The notes: generated by a model not told the origin, from the sequence alone. 64,000 bases of DNA from Hyphomicrobiales bacterium (GCA_025363755.1 JANYLQ010000050.1:1-64000), one strand, 5' to 3'; positions 36,139 through 46,706 are shown, counted from the stretch's first letter. Numbers and translations are program-made.

Positions 36139-37293
36139 ATGAAGATTAACCCCATCGCCGTATTCACCTCACTTGCTGTAATTGCGGCAGGTGCCTTTGG
36201 TTATGTTTCCACCCGTCCGGTTACGTTGCCCGAACCAACAAAGGTCACAGCACCTGTTGCCGAAACGCCCAAAGCTGAAGTGCCCAAGACTGAAGTGCCT
36301 GTTGTTGAAGCGCCAAAAGTTGAACCAGCAAAACCCGTTGAGCAACAAGTGGCCGCTGCTGTTACACCAGCAAAGCCAGTGGAAGTGCCAAAGGTGGTTG
36401 AACCCATCATCCCAAGCTTTGATACCGTTCGAATTGAAACCAATGGCGAGGCTGTGATCGCCGGTCGTGCAACACCGGGCAGCGATGTAGTGGCCAAACT
36501 CAACGGCTTAGTTGTCGCTACAGCGAAGGCGACTGCGGATGGTTCATTCGTGATGATTCCTGAAAAAGCACTTCCGGCGGGGGCAGGCGCGCTGACACTG
36601 GAAACCACCACTGCAGGCAACACTCAAGTCTCCTCGCAAACAGTTGCTGTTGCTGTAAAGCCAAAGGGCGAAGGCGAGAATACTGTTGCTGTGCTGACGC
36701 CTGATGCGCCGACGAAAATAATTCAAGCGCCGAAACCATTGACAAATGACGTGGCGCTTGATGCCATTGATTATGGCGCCACGGGCGATATTTTGTTTGC
36801 GGGCCGTGCTTCGGCAAATGCGCCTGTGCGCCTTTATGTTGATAATATTTATCTAGGCGAAACCAAGGCTGATGATTTGGGAAAATGGAATTACAGTGGT
36901 GGCACGTCGATTAAACCCGGAACGTTTACGCTGCGCCTCGACCAGATGGATGCCAAGGGCGATGTGGCTTCGCGCATTGAAGTTCCGTTCAAGCGTGAAG
37001 ATGCAGCAAAGGCCGCAGCTGTTGTTGCCGCTGCCAATCCACCTGCCAAGGTTGAAACGCCAGTCCCAGAGGTGAAGGTTGAATCAGCGCCTGCCACGGT
37101 AAAAGTTGAAGTGGCAAAGCCAACAACACTTACGATCCAGCCCGGCGATAATCTCTGGGTGATTTCGAGAAATCTTTATGGTTATGGTCGTCAGTACACG
37201 GTTTTGTATGAAGCCAACAAAGCGCTGATCAAAAATCCGCGCCTGATTTATCCTGGTCAGATTATTACAACGCCGCTGGCCGCAACTCCATGA
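36139..37293 (+). CDS. LysM domain-containing envelope protein
   Basis: 384 residues. An N-terminal hydrophobic segment (about residues 5-24) acts as signal or membrane anchor; a Pro/Val/Glu/Lys-rich spacer with repeated KxEVPK-type units follows (residues 30-90). Two Ig-like or bacterial-adhesion-like modules come next (about 95-175 and 210-280), and a C-terminal LysM domain (LTIQPGDNLWVISRNLYG, about residues 332-380) should bind peptidoglycan. The function is probably structural or lytic-enzyme related but no catalytic domain is present. Its stop overlaps the ABC exporter start (ATGATG). Confidence 0.87.
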   Translation: MKINPIAVFTSLAVIAAGAFGYVSTRPVTLPEPTKVTAPVAETPKAEVPKTEVPVVEAPKVEPAKPVEQQVAAAVTPAKPVEVPKVVEPIIPSFDTVRIETNGEAVIAGRATPGSDVVAKLNGLVVATAKATADGSFVMIPEKALPAGAGALTLETTTAGNTQVSSQTVAVAVKPKGEGENTVAVLTPDAPTKIIQAPKPLTNDVALDAIDYGATGDILFAGRASANAPVRLYVDNIYLGETKADDLGKWNYSGGTSIKPGTFTLRLDQMDAKGDVASRIEVPFKREDAAKAAAVVAAANPPAKVETPVPEVKVESAPATVKVEVAKPTTLTIQPGDNLWVISRNLYGYGRQYTVLYEANKALIKNPRLIYPGQIITTPLAATP

Positions 37294-39173
37294 TGGATTC
37301 GACGATGACGAAACCCACTGGCGAAACCAGCCAGTGGGAAACCATGAAGGGTTTACTGCCGCTGCTCTGGCCCAAGGGCCGGACGGATATCAAGACGCGC
37401 GTTGTGATCGCATTATTGTTGCTGGTGAGTTCGAAGATCATCACCGTTCTCACCCCCTATGCATTTAAGTGGGCGACGGACTCATTGGCGGCCAGCAAAG
37501 GCATTGAAGTGGCTCTGCTCAGTGTGCCTTTCTTTATGGTTATGGCATATGGCGTTGGGCGCATCATGATGGTGGTGTTTGGCCAGATGCGGGATGCGGT
37601 TTTTGCCAAGGTGGGCCAACGCGCGGTGCGTGAGCTTTCCTTTAGCACGTTCAAACATTTGCATGCCTTGAGTTTAAAGTTTCACTTGGAACGCCGCACA
37701 GGTGGACTTTCGCGCATTATTTCGCGCGGCATAAATGGCGTCGATTCTGTTTTGCGATTTTCGCTGTTCAACACTTTTCCGACCATGCTCGAAATCGCTT
37801 TGGTGTGTGGTGTGTTGGCCTATTCATTTGGTTGGACTTATGTTGCGGTGATCGCGGCGACGGTTGTAGCCTATCTCTGGTTTACTTATTGGGCCACCGA
37901 GCGCCGGATTGATATTCGTCGTACCATGAACAACGCCGACAATGATGCAGGCACCAAAGCCATCGACTCCTTGCTCAATTTCGAAACCGTCAAATATTTC
38001 GGCAATGAAGCCCATGAGGCCAACCGCTATGACAGTTCAATGGCTGTCTACGAACAGGCGGCAATCAAGACTTGGGTGTCGCTCGCCGTATTGAACGCTG
38101 GTCAAGCAGCGATTTATTCGGTGGGCCTCACCATTGTTATGGTCATGGCCGGACTGTCGATTACCAAGGGCGCCAGCACGATCGGTGACTTTGTGATGAT
38201 CAATGCCCTTATGATCCAACTCTATATGCCGCTCAATTTTATTGGCTCATCATACCGTGAAATCAAGCAAGGCCTTATCGATGTGGAAGGCATGTTTGGC
38301 ATTTTGCGCCAGAACGCCGAGATTGCCGACAAGCCAAACGCGCCGGAATTTAAAGCAGCGAAGGGCGATATTGTTTTTGATAATGTTTCCTTTGCCTATG
38401 ATGCGGCGCGACCCATTTTAAAAAATATCTCACTGCATGTGCCAGCGGGAAAGACTGTGGCTATCGTCGGCCCTTCAGGCGCTGGCAAATCAACGATATC
38501 GCGTTTGTTGTTCCGCTTCTATGATATTACGGGTGGGCGCATTTTGATTGACGGGCAAAACATTGCTGATGTGCAGCAAGAATCATTACGCCGCGCAATC
38601 GGCATGGTGCCGCAAGACACGGTGCTGTTTAACGATACGATCCGCTATAATATTCGCTATGGGCGCCCTGACGCCACCGACGCCGAAGTGGAAGAAGCGG
38701 CAAAGATGGCGCAGATCCATAAATTCGTGATGAGCTTGCCGCTGGGATATGATGCCATGGTGGGTGAGCGTGGATTAAAACTTTCGGGTGGTGAAAAGCA
38801 ACGCGTGTCGATTGCACGAACGATCTTGAAAGGCCCGCCCATCCTTGTTCTGGATGAAGCAACGTCGGCGCTGGACAGCTTGACGGAGCAAGACATTCAA
38901 AACGAATTGAAGCGGATTTCAAAAAATCGCACTACGGTCGTTATCGCGCACCGCCTTTCGACCGTTGTTGATGCCGACGAAATCATCGTGCTTGAAAAGG
39001 GTCAAATCGCTGAGCGGGGCACGCATAAAGTATTGCTGAAAAAGAAGGGCCTCTACTCTGATATGTGGAACCGCCAGCAAGAGGCTGATGAGGCGCGGCG
39101 CAAATTGGCGCAGAATTTGGACGAGCGCGGACCGAAAGCTGAAGAGCTATTAAGAACCAAAGTGAATGCTTAG
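37290..39173 (+). CDS. Atm1-type ABC exporter (fused permease and ATPase)
   Basis: 627 residues. An N-terminal six-helix ABC type I exporter domain (about 25-320) is fused to one ATPase: Walker A GPSGAGKST near residue 393, Q-loop VPQDTVL near residue 436, signature LSGGEKQRV near residue 497 and Walker B ILVLDEATSALD near residue 518. The FNTFPTMLEIAL and RYDSSMAVYEQAA segments fit the Atm1/HMT group that exports glutathione-linked sulfur or metal conjugates. It works as a homodimer in the inner membrane. It is translationally coupled to the LysM gene. Confidence 0.92.
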   Translation: MMDSTMTKPTGETSQWETMKGLLPLLWPKGRTDIKTRVVIALLLLVSSKIITVLTPYAFKWATDSLAASKGIEVALLSVPFFMVMAYGVGRIMMVVFGQMRDAVFAKVGQRAVRELSFSTFKHLHALSLKFHLERRTGGLSRIISRGINGVDSVLRFSLFNTFPTMLEIALVCGVLAYSFGWTYVAVIAATVVAYLWFTYWATERRIDIRRTMNNADNDAGTKAIDSLLNFETVKYFGNEAHEANRYDSSMAVYEQAAIKTWVSLAVLNAGQAAIYSVGLTIVMVMAGLSITKGASTIGDFVMINALMIQLYMPLNFIGSSYREIKQGLIDVEGMFGILRQNAEIADKPNAPEFKAAKGDIVFDNVSFAYDAARPILKNISLHVPAGKTVAIVGPSGAGKSTISRLLFRFYDITGGRILIDGQNIADVQQESLRRAIGMVPQDTVLFNDTIRYNIRYGRPDATDAEVEEAAKMAQIHKFVMSLPLGYDAMVGERGLKLSGGEKQRVSIARTILKGPPILVLDEATSALDSLTEQDIQNELKRISKNRTTVVIAHRLSTVVDADEIIVLEKGQIAERGTHKVLLKKKGLYSDMWNRQQEADEARRKLAQNLDERGPKAEELLRTKVNA

Positions 39174-39404
39174 TGAATCAACTTTTCGGTAAGCACGATC
39201 TCCAAGCAGCCATTAACCCAGTCGCTCAAATGAGCTGATAATTCGCTTCAAATTTGATGCAAATGCGATTCAGATTCATCTTTGTTTACGTTTGCAACCT
39301 AATACTACCTCCATCAACCGCAAGCTTAATGCGGGAAACGGGACCGGTGCTAAAGTTTTCGAATAACAGAAGACAGCACCATAACAATTTGGGGACTAAG
39401 TCAA
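39174..39404. other. Intergenic region before the YbjQ gene
   Basis: 231 bases without a recognisable gene. It contains scattered AT-rich stretches and GGGGA about 10 bases before the YbjQ start. An open plus-strand frame from 39254 has irregular composition and no ribosome binding site, and I do not accept it as a gene. No tRNA or clear small RNA is seen. Confidence 0.6.
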
Positions 39405-39830
39405 ATGAAGATTACCACGATGGAGACTATTGCTGGGCGTAGTACAGAAGAAACGCTCGGTGTTGTGCGCGGATCGGCCCTTTGGTCGAAGCGCATCACA
39501 AAGTATAGCTACGGCGGCCAACGCACCTTGCAATATTCCAGCATGGACGACATGGCTGAAGGATTGAACGTTGCGAGAGAGGAGGCCGAAAAAAAGGCTC
39601 AGGCGCAGGCGAAGTTCCTAGGTGCTGATGCAATCATCGGCATGCGCTTGGAAGTGTTTGAAATGTCGGAAGGCATGTTTACAGCGGTTGCTACAGGTAC
39701 AGCAGTGCGCACCGAAGCATTGCCAGCAGCGATGCCAGCCTTTGAGAATGCCGACAACGACGATGCATTCTCGGCAATCCCGTTCATCCCCAAGCCAGCG
39801 CTGCGGGTTGTGGGAAGCTATCTGCACTAA
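39405..39830 (+). CDS. YbjQ/DUF74 family protein
   Basis: 141 residues. The first ~105 residues match the YbjQ (DUF74, heavy-metal-binding-like) family: [40 protein letters not shown] and a core ending [11 protein letters not shown]. The family forms pentamers of unclear role. A short extension with acidic and hydrophobic residues follows to the stop. It is a single gene with its own terminator. Confidence 0.85.
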   Translation: MKITTMETIAGRSTEETLGVVRGSALWSKRITKYSYGGQRTLQYSSMDDMAEGLNVAREEAEKKAQAQAKFLGADAIIGMRLEVFEMSEGMFTAVATGTAVRTEALPAAMPAFENADNDDAFSAIPFIPKPALRVVGSYLH

Positions 39831-39852
39831 GTTTATTAAACGCTCTAAAATG

Positions 39853-39887
39853 GCCCGCCTTGCTCCCTCCAGCAATGCGGGCTTTTT
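39853..39887 (+). terminator. Intrinsic terminator after the YbjQ gene
   Basis: GCCCGC and TTGCT on the left pair with AGCAA and GCGGGC on the right (one mismatch), around a CCCTCC loop, and are followed by five T. It separates the YbjQ gene from psd. Confidence 0.9.
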
Positions 39888-39948
39888 ACTGTTATACAGT
39901 GACAACGAATTGATTCCATTACCCAGTCAAACCCGCTACAGAGTGCCC

Positions 39949-40653
39949 ATGTCGATTATCCAAAGCGTTACCAGTTCATTTGCCCCGATCCACCGCGAGG
40001 GTTGGCGGTTTATTGCCATATTTGCAGGTGTGACCCTGCTGCTGTTTTGGCTGGGCTATCAACCTATCGCATGGATTGGCGTGGTGCTGACCGCTTGGTG
40101 TGCTTATTTCTTCCGTGATCCTGAGAGGATGACACCACTCGGAGATAGTTTGGTGATTTCGCCTGCCGATGGCCGTGTGAGTGCCATTGAAAGCGTGATC
40201 CCGCCACCAGAGCTTGATCTGCCGCGTGAGATGATGACCCGCATTTCGATTTTCATGAATGTGTTTGACGTGCATGTAAACCGCAGCCCGATTGCTGCGC
40301 GTATCATTAAGCTTACTTATGTGCCTGGGCTTTTTGTGAATGCTGAACTTGATAAGGCCAGCGAAGATAATGAACGCCAAGCTTTAACATTGCAGACCGG
40401 GGCAGGTGTGAATATCGGTGTTGTGCAAATTGCAGGGTTGATCGCACGGCGCATTGTGAAATTTGTTGATGAGGGAACAAGCTTGCAGGCTGGCCAGCGT
40501 TTTGGTTTGATCCGGTTTGGAAGCAGGGTGGATGTTTATTTGCCAAAGGGCGTGGCGAGCCTTGCCTGTTTGGGCCAACGCGCTGTTGCGGGCGAAACGG
40601 TTTTGGCAGATTTAAGTCAACTGGGACCGAGCAGAAATGGCCGCAAAGACTGA
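39949..40653 (+). CDS. psd: Phosphatidylserine decarboxylase proenzyme
   Basis: 234 residues, the short proteobacterial/archaeal-type enzyme. It makes phosphatidylethanolamine. An N-terminal hairpin of hydrophobic segments (about 20-50) anchors it; [10 protein letters not shown] near residue 72, [13 protein letters not shown] near residue 102 and the self-cleavage site FGSRVD near residue 185 (pyruvoyl from Ser) are intact. ATG 39949 starts the family-like sequence; the open frame upstream crosses the terminator and is not coding. Its TGA overlaps pssA's ATG (TGATG). Confidence 0.93.
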   Translation: MSIIQSVTSSFAPIHREGWRFIAIFAGVTLLLFWLGYQPIAWIGVVLTAWCAYFFRDPERMTPLGDSLVISPADGRVSAIESVIPPPELDLPREMMTRISIFMNVFDVHVNRSPIAARIIKLTYVPGLFVNAELDKASEDNERQALTLQTGAGVNIGVVQIAGLIARRIVKFVDEGTSLQAGQRFGLIRFGSRVDVYLPKGVASLACLGQRAVAGETVLADLSQLGPSRNGRKD

Positions 40654-41435
40654 TGTCTGACATGTTGCCACAGGATAGCGAACGCAAACGATTTAAGCCC
40701 GTGCCGATCAGATTTCTGTTGCCGAATCTTTTGACGCTGCTCGCACTTTGCAGCGGCATCACGGCGATCCGCTTTTCTGTCGAAGGGCGTTATGAAATTG
40801 CTGTCAGCTTTATCATTCTGGCCATCGTACTTGATGCGATGGATGGCAGGTTGGCGCGCTATCTCAACGGCACATCACGCTTTGGAGCAGAACTTGACTC
40901 GCTCGCAGACTTTGTGAATTTTGGTGTGGCACCAGCGCTGATGCTTTATTTTAGTGCGTTGAGCAGCCTTAAAACGTTTGGATGGGTGGTGTGCTTGATG
41001 CTGGCCATTGCTGCCGCATTGCGCTTAGCACGTTTTAATGTGGCGTTGGACGACCCGCATAAGCCGAGCTGGGGCGCCGCTTATTTTACAGGTATTCCTG
41101 CACCGGCTGGCGCGTTATTGGCGCTTTCGCCATTCTATTATCAGTTTCTAGGGTTTTATGCTGATGCACATGACCACGCCAAATTTATTGCGGGTTTTGT
41201 GGTTTTGATTGCCATTTTAATGGTGAGCCGTGTGCCAACCTTTTCTGGCAAAACTTTAGCGCGCGTTCCACGCGAGGTGGTGTTGCCGCTGCTTGCAGCG
41301 ATGGCTTTGGGCGTTTTATTTTTGATTGCATTTCCTTGGGAGTCGCTGGCGATTATTGCTGGCTTCTATTTGTTGTTGATACCGGTGAGTTTTGTGTCTT
41401 ATCAAAGGCGTAAGCGAGGGCAGGCGGCAAACTAA
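40653..41435 (+). CDS. pssA: CDP-diacylglycerol--serine O-phosphatidyltransferase
   Basis: 260 residues with about eight hydrophobic segments, an integral CDP-alcohol phosphotransferase. The signature D-x2-DG-x2-AR-x8-G-x3-D-x3-D is seen as DAMDGRLARYLNGTSRFG followed by AELDSLAD near residues 65-92. It supplies phosphatidylserine to the decarboxylase encoded just upstream, so the two genes form the phosphatidylethanolamine route. It overlaps the next gene by one base. Confidence 0.95.
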   Translation: MSDMLPQDSERKRFKPVPIRFLLPNLLTLLALCSGITAIRFSVEGRYEIAVSFIILAIVLDAMDGRLARYLNGTSRFGAELDSLADFVNFGVAPALMLYFSALSSLKTFGWVVCLMLAIAAALRLARFNVALDDPHKPSWGAAYFTGIPAPAGALLALSPFYYQFLGFYADAHDHAKFIAGFVVLIAILMVSRVPTFSGKTLARVPREVVLPLLAAMALGVLFLIAFPWESLAIIAGFYLLLIPVSFVSYQRRKRGQAAN

Positions 41436-43999
41436 TGAACCGCATTCCGAGAAAGACACTGTTTGACGATTACACCCCTGAACTCAGGCCGCAACGGCTT
41501 CAGCCCAACATGTTTGCGAAAATTGCGCGTTTTGCATTTCGCAATGCAACTTTCGTTCTTTTGCTGTGGTGTGCCATCATCGGAATGGCCAGTTATGTGG
41601 CTGTTCAAAAAATTTCAACTGTCGAGCAACACCCATTCGAATTCTCTGTAAATTCAGTGCCGTTGGAAAATATGAAAATTCTAAATCAGAATTTTCCACA
41701 TTTAGAATCTCTTATCACCATTACATTGAGCAATCCCAATCCCCAAGCTTTAAGCCAAGTCCGAGAGACGTTGGTCAAAAAGCTGGAAGTACAAAAGGAT
41801 AAGTTTGATCTGGTCTTTGCGCCGGGAACAGGACCCTATTACGAAGACCACGCTATTTTATATTATTCAAAAACTGAAATCGATACGCGTGTGGCTTATG
41901 CTCTTTCGCTGCGCCCACTTTTTTCAGCAATCGCCGCAGCCCCAAGTGCGGAAAGTCTGTCGACTTTGGTCAACGAAGTATCGGCGACAATAAAACAAGG
42001 CCGTGATCCGCAAGGCCTCGACGAGTTATTTTCGCAATCAGCCAAATCATTGCAGGCACTGATGCAGGGCACAAATGAGCCAGTCGATTGGACACAAATT
42101 GCCGGCCTCAACTTAGACCCCACACCGACTGCAGCCTTGGTGCTGGTTCTTCCGAAGGAGGGGCAGACCGAAAACGTGGATTTGTCTCTGGCGCAAAGTT
42201 TGAAAACATTAGAGCAAGACAAAACAACGCATGTTGTGGTCGAACAGCCACTTCATAAATCACCCGAGGTTTCGCCGCAGCTTGTGCCGCAGAACCGTAT
42301 CGTCCAAGCCATTTTTATGGGGTGCTTGTTGTGTTTTATGGGGCTCTATTCTGTGTTGGGTCGTGTCAATCTCATTGTCATAATTGGCTTGCCAATGGCG
42401 GCGGGAATTTCAATTGCTGTGGTCTTTACATGCTTTGCATTGCCCGCAACGGTGATCGCGCTCTGGCCTATCTATGTGGGAATTGGGTTCAGCGCGTTGA
42501 TTATGGCAGCGCGCACGTCCTTTGCAAATGTTGAAGCAATGTCAGAAGGCCGTTCAATCGAAACGGCCATTATGTTTGCCGCGCAAAAACAGGGTGCCGG
42601 AATTGCGTGGCAGGCAGCCATCGGCATTGCCGTGTGGATTGGATTTTTGGCGCTGTGGGGGAGGTCAGCAGTTTTTCTCGCTGCGACTGCCAGCATCGGT
42701 ATACTAGCGTCGTTCATTGCAAACATGATGATCGCGCCAGCAATTATCGGGCTTTCTGGCAGGCCGATTGATTGGCGCGCGCAAGATTGGATTGTGCCGT
42801 TACTGGGTACGATTTTTGGTAACAAGGCTTGGCGAGGGTTAAGAACGATCCTGACACTCGTATTGCTGGTTGCGGCTTGTGCTGGGTTGTTTCTCGCACC
42901 CAATGTTTTGAAGACAAAGGTTTTGAAAGAGGCTGCCGACCAACCTGTTAACATCGTCGCCTCAAACCTTGATGAAGCCCAGAAATCACTTCTGAAATTA
43001 ATGCTCATCCCGCAAGCCAAAGCCGTGCGTTGGCTGGGCGCATTTTTGCCACAAGATGTTGATGCGAAGAAACAAGCGCTTGCACCATTGCAAGATCAGT
43101 TCCCCAAGATTGGATCTTTGGTTGCTCAAACACCTGATGATTTGCGCGACCAAATTTCAACTTTGCAGGATAGTTTGAGTGACATCGCTGCAGAGCCCGC
43201 AACACGCCCGGAATTGCGCAAAGCAGCAGATGAGTTTAGGCGCAGTTTGGCATTGCTGTCTGCCACAAGCAGCAATGCTGAAGTTATCGAATTTGAAAAT
43301 CGCATCTTTGGCAGATTCAACGCGCTGCATGACCGCGCCAATCAACTGGTAGCGATTGAGGAACCAAATTTAGAAGAGCTGGACGCGAGACTGAAAACGC
43401 TGTTTTTATCTGGTGATAATGTGTACCGACTTGAAGTAACTCCGGTTCAGGGCGAAACCAATGCATCGCTTGCACAAATACTTTTCCAACAGGGCATGAA
43501 TGTGGCCCATCCATCTTTGGTGATTAATCAACAGCAGCAAGCCACCAGATCGTCTGTTCTCATTGTATTTGTATCGAGCGTTTTCGCTGGGTTTGTTGTT
43601 GCGAGTTTGGCGATAGGGGAAGCAGCTGGAGTGGCCGCCGCGTTTTTGACAAGCTTGGCTTTTGTTCTGGTGTTCACTGCTGGATTGGGGTTTGCAGGCA
43701 TAGTACTTTCTTCTGAATTATTATTCACCGCTATGGCTTTGCTCTCCTTATTGTTCAGCCTGTTGGTATCGGCTTTCTTAAAGGCCGAAATTTCAGATAC
43801 CGGTTTGCCGGGAGCGCTTCATGCCATCGAAGCTTGGTTACCGGTTATCATCCTCACGGGTTGCGCCATTCCGATCTATCTTCTCAATATACAAAAAGTC
43901 TTTATGCCTGTCAATTTGCTATTGACTGGAGCCACGCTGGCAACACTTGTTGTCGGGTTTTTGTTGCGCCCCTTGTGCATTTATTTTCGGAACGTTTAG
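41435..43999 (+). CDS. MMPL/RND-superfamily lipid transporter, HpnN-like
   Basis: 854 residues. The N-terminal membrane segment (about 34-55) is followed by a large periplasmic domain, a five- to six-helix bundle starting near residue 288, a second periplasmic domain and a C-terminal bundle from about residue 705. The layout matches MMPL/RND exporters. The early motif FAPGTGPYYEDHAILYYS recalls the hopanoid transporter HpnN. No hopanoid genes are near; instead it follows psd-pssA with one-base overlap, which points to phospholipid or other lipid trafficking to the outer membrane. Substrate is inference. Confidence 0.77.
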   Translation: MNRIPRKTLFDDYTPELRPQRLQPNMFAKIARFAFRNATFVLLLWCAIIGMASYVAVQKISTVEQHPFEFSVNSVPLENMKILNQNFPHLESLITITLSNPNPQALSQVRETLVKKLEVQKDKFDLVFAPGTGPYYEDHAILYYSKTEIDTRVAYALSLRPLFSAIAAAPSAESLSTLVNEVSATIKQGRDPQGLDELFSQSAKSLQALMQGTNEPVDWTQIAGLNLDPTPTAALVLVLPKEGQTENVDLSLAQSLKTLEQDKTTHVVVEQPLHKSPEVSPQLVPQNRIVQAIFMGCLLCFMGLYSVLGRVNLIVIIGLPMAAGISIAVVFTCFALPATVIALWPIYVGIGFSALIMAARTSFANVEAMSEGRSIETAIMFAAQKQGAGIAWQAAIGIAVWIGFLALWGRSAVFLAATASIGILASFIANMMIAPAIIGLSGRPIDWRAQDWIVPLLGTIFGNKAWRGLRTILTLVLLVAACAGLFLAPNVLKTKVLKEAADQPVNIVASNLDEAQKSLLKLMLIPQAKAVRWLGAFLPQDVDAKKQALAPLQDQFPKIGSLVAQTPDDLRDQISTLQDSLSDIAAEPATRPELRKAADEFRRSLALLSATSSNAEVIEFENRIFGRFNALHDRANQLVAIEEPNLEELDARLKTLFLSGDNVYRLEVTPVQGETNASLAQILFQQGMNVAHPSLVINQQQQATRSSVLIVFVSSVFAGFVVASLAIGEAAGVAAAFLTSLAFVLVFTAGLGFAGIVLSSELLFTAMALLSLLFSLLVSAFLKAEISDTGLPGALHAIEAWLPVIILTGCAIPIYLLNIQKVFMPVNLLLTGATLATLVVGFLLRPLCIYFRNV

Positions 44000-44020
44000 C
44001 CTTCAAGGATAAGGGAATAG

Positions 44021-46351
44021 TCAATTCTCCAATGATGCTCCGCGCAACCTGAGTGCATTGCCGATCACGCTGACTGAACTCAAAGCCATAGCTGCCGCTG
44101 CAATCATGGGAGAGAGCAGAACTCCGAAGACCGGATAAAGAACGCCTGCGGCAATGGGAACGCCTGCTGCATTATAGACGAAAGCAAAAAACAAGTTCTG
44201 TCGAATATTGCCCATCACCGCTTTGGAAAGGCTACGGGCGCGAACGATGCCCATCAAATCACCACGCAGCAATGTGATGCCAGCACTTTCTATCGCCACA
44301 TCGGTACCAGTTCCCATGGCGATGCCAACATCAGCGGCGGCAAGGGCTGGCGCGTCGTTTACGCCATCGCCCGCCATAGCCACAACACGATCTTGCGATT
44401 TGAATTTGGCTACGATGTCTGCTTTCTTATCAGGCAGTACGTCGGCTTCAACTTCGGTAATGCCTAGGCGCTTTGCAATGGCATCAGCCGTGATACGATT
44501 ATCGCCCGTCAGCATCACAATGCGAATGCCCGCGTCGCGCAATGCGGCGAGCGCTTTTGGGGTCGTTTCTTTCACCGCATCGGCAATACCTATTATGCCT
44601 GCCAACTTGCCGTTGATGGCCACAAATACGGTCGTCGCACCATCGCCGCGCATTGCATCGGATTTGGCAGAGAGACTATCGACGGTTATATTGAGTTCGG
44701 CCATGAACTTGGCATTACCAATGGCCATACGCTTACGCTCCACCACGCCGATGGCCCCTTTGCCAGAAGGCGAGTCAAAACCCATTACCTTTACAAGTTC
44801 CAGCTTGCGTTCCTTTGCTGCTTTCACAATGGCTGCTGCCAAGGGGTGTTCACTTGACTGTTCAACCGAAGCCGCAAGCCGCAGCAGCTCATTTTCAATT
44901 TGACCATCAATTACAATGATTGACGTGACCGAAGGTCTACCTTCCGTCAAGGTGCCTGTTTTATCGATGACAATTGTATCGACTTTTTCCATGCGTTCTA
45001 AGGCCTCAGCATCCCGAATGAGAACACCCAACTGAGCGCCGCGCCCGACACCCACCATGATTGACATCGGCGTAGCGAGACCCAGCGCGCAGGGGCAAGC
45101 GATGATGAGAACAGCCACAGCAGCAACCAATCCGTAAGAAAAACGAGGTTCCGGCCCCCAAATCGACCACGCGGCAAATGCCACCATAGCCGCAGCAATA
45201 ACTGCAGGCACGAAGTAGCCCGAAACACGATCTGCCATGCGCTGAATGGGGGCACGGCTGCGTTGCGCATTGGCGACCATCTGGACAATGCGGGCCAGCA
45301 TGGTTTCACTGCCTATTTTTTCGGCCCTCATCACAAAGCTGCCGCTGGCATTTAAGGTACCACCAATCACCTTCTCGCCAACCTCTTTGCTGACGGGCAT
45401 AGACTCGCCCGTCACCATGGATTCATCCAGCGATGAACGCCCCTCCGTAATCTCACCATCGACGGGCACCTTCTCGCCGGGCTTGACGCGGAGATGAACT
45501 CCTATAGCGATGAGATCAAGCGATACCTCTTCTTCGTCACCTTTGGCATTCAGCCGCCGTGCTGTTTTTGGTGCAAGTCCGAGAAGTGCTTTGATTGCTC
45601 CCGACGTCTGATCGCGGGCGCGAAGTTCAAGCACCTGTCCCAGCAAGACCAGCACCGTGATCACGGCAGCCGCTTCGAAATAAACTTCGACCGCACCATC
45701 CATTTGCCGAAATGCGGCAGGGAATATGTTGGGAGCAACTGTTGCAATGATACTGTAAATCCACGAGACCCCTGTGCCCATGGCAATCAACGTGAACATA
45801 TTGAGGTTGCGCGTGAGCATCGATTGCCAGCCTCGCACAAAAAACGGCCACCCCGCCCACAACACAACAGGTGTGGCCAATGCCAATTGAATCCAATTAG
45901 AAAGCTGTTGCCCCAGCAACATCGTGAGGCCTGTCACATGGCCACCCATTTCCAAGATAAAGACCGGAAGCGTCAGTGCAAGGCCAATCCAGAAGCGACG
46001 TGTCATGTCGATCAGTTCATGGTTCGGGCCACCATCTGCCGTTACAGTTTGTGGTTCAAGCGCCATGCCGCAAATCGGACAGGTGCCGGGGCCAATTTGC
46101 TGGATTTGTGGGTGCATGGGGCAGGTGTAGATCGCACCTGCAATAACGGGCTCGGCAACCTTGGCACTCACATCAAGATATTTTGCGGGACTAGCCTGAA
46201 ACTTGGTTTTGCAGCCTGCGCCACAAAAATAATAAGTCTGTTCCTGGTAATTGGCTATGTTCTTGGCAGTGGCAATATCCACGCTCATACCGCAAACAGG
46301 GTCGACAGCGGTGCCATCTTTCAAATGATTCATTTCAAACTTGTGATCCAT
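44021..46351 (-). CDS. copA: Copper-translocating P1B-type ATPase
   Basis: 776 residues. Residues 15-52 form a YHS-type metal-binding domain ([16 protein letters not shown]), and residues 73-90 a second Cys-rich motif ([18 protein letters not shown]). Eight membrane helices follow, with the transport motif [10 protein letters not shown] near residue 421, phosphorylation motif DKTGTLTEG near residue 465, the HP motif (SSEHPLAAA) near residue 500 and [11 protein letters not shown] near residue 669. AAGGAG precedes ATG 46351. It is divergent from csoR, sharing the operator. It should export Cu(I); the leading YHS/heavy-metal modules replace the usual HMA domain. Confidence 0.92.
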   Translation of the reverse strand: MDHKFEMNHLKDGTAVDPVCGMSVDIATAKNIANYQEQTYYFCGAGCKTKFQASPAKYLDVSAKVAEPVIAGAIYTCPMHPQIQQIGPGTCPICGMALEPQTVTADGGPNHELIDMTRRFWIGLALTLPVFILEMGGHVTGLTMLLGQQLSNWIQLALATPVVLWAGWPFFVRGWQSMLTRNLNMFTLIAMGTGVSWIYSIIATVAPNIFPAAFRQMDGAVEVYFEAAAVITVLVLLGQVLELRARDQTSGAIKALLGLAPKTARRLNAKGDEEEVSLDLIAIGVHLRVKPGEKVPVDGEITEGRSSLDESMVTGESMPVSKEVGEKVIGGTLNASGSFVMRAEKIGSETMLARIVQMVANAQRSRAPIQRMADRVSGYFVPAVIAAAMVAFAAWSIWGPEPRFSYGLVAAVAVLIIACPCALGLATPMSIMVGVGRGAQLGVLIRDAEALERMEKVDTIVIDKTGTLTEGRPSVTSIIVIDGQIENELLRLAASVEQSSEHPLAAAIVKAAKERKLELVKVMGFDSPSGKGAIGVVERKRMAIGNAKFMAELNITVDSLSAKSDAMRGDGATTVFVAINGKLAGIIGIADAVKETTPKALAALRDAGIRIVMLTGDNRITADAIAKRLGITEVEADVLPDKKADIVAKFKSQDRVVAMAGDGVNDAPALAAADVGIAMGTGTDVAIESAGITLLRGDLMGIVRARSLSKAVMGNIRQNLFFAFVYNAAGVPIAAGVLYPVFGVLLSPMIAAAAMALSSVSVIGNALRLRGASLEN

Positions 46352-46367
46352 CGTGCAATCTCCTTAC

Positions 46368-46396
46368 TTGACACCTATACCCCCTATAGGTATTTA
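46368..46396. promoter_or_regulatory. CsoR-type operator within the csoR promoter
   Basis: TTGACA (46368-46373), a 17-base spacer and TATTTA (46391-46396) form a good promoter for csoR. The spacer and -10 start contain the palindrome ACCTATA-CCCCC-TATAGGT (46373-46391), the known look of CsoR/RcnR-family operators. On the minus strand TTGATA (46399-46394) could serve copA. The predicted csoR +1 lies about at its ATG. Confidence 0.8.
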
Positions 46397-46402
46397 TCAA
46401 GT

Positions 46403-46678
46403 ATGCAGAAAGAAGCCAAAATCGCCGTGTTCAAACGGTTCAAACGCATAGAGGGCCAAGTGGGTGGTCTTTCCCGCATGGTTGAGGATGGCCGCTATTG
46501 CATTGACATTGTCACGCAGATTTCTGCGGTGCGAGCGGCCTTGCGCCGTGCTGAAGAAGAAATTCTCCGCGATCACGTTAGCCACTGTGTCGAACACGCC
46601 ATTTCGAGTGGCAACAAACAAGACCAGCGCCAGAAAATCTCTGAAATCATTGAGATTTTAGGGCGTAGCAACAAATAG
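46403..46678 (+). CDS. csoR: CsoR/RcnR-family metal-sensing repressor
   Basis: 91 residues, all-helical DUF156 repressor. It binds the shared operator and is released by Cu(I). KRFKRIEGQVGGLSRMVEDG near residue 10 is the conserved first helix; the metal ligands are the Cys of GRYCIDI and the His and Cys of HVSHCVEHA (C-H-C pattern of copper-type CsoR). ATG 46403 is the natural start; a much longer open frame reaching back to 45494 is antisense to copA and not real. No Shine-Dalgarno is seen, because the promoter's -10 ends six bases before the ATG. Confidence 0.92.
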   Translation: MQKEAKIAVFKRFKRIEGQVGGLSRMVEDGRYCIDIVTQISAVRAALRRAEEEILRDHVSHCVEHAISSGNKQDQRQKISEIIEILGRSNK

Positions 46679-46706
46679 AATTTTATATTCAAATTGGAGA
46701 TCTAAC

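Noticed and set aside
39254-39442. 62-codon frame before the YbjQ gene
   Set aside because: Irregular composition, overlaps the YbjQ start in another frame, and lacks a ribosome binding site.
45494-46402. Long plus-strand open frame continuing into csoR
   Set aside because: It is antisense to copA, rich in rare residues and stops making sense before ATG 46403; only the last 91 codons are csoR.
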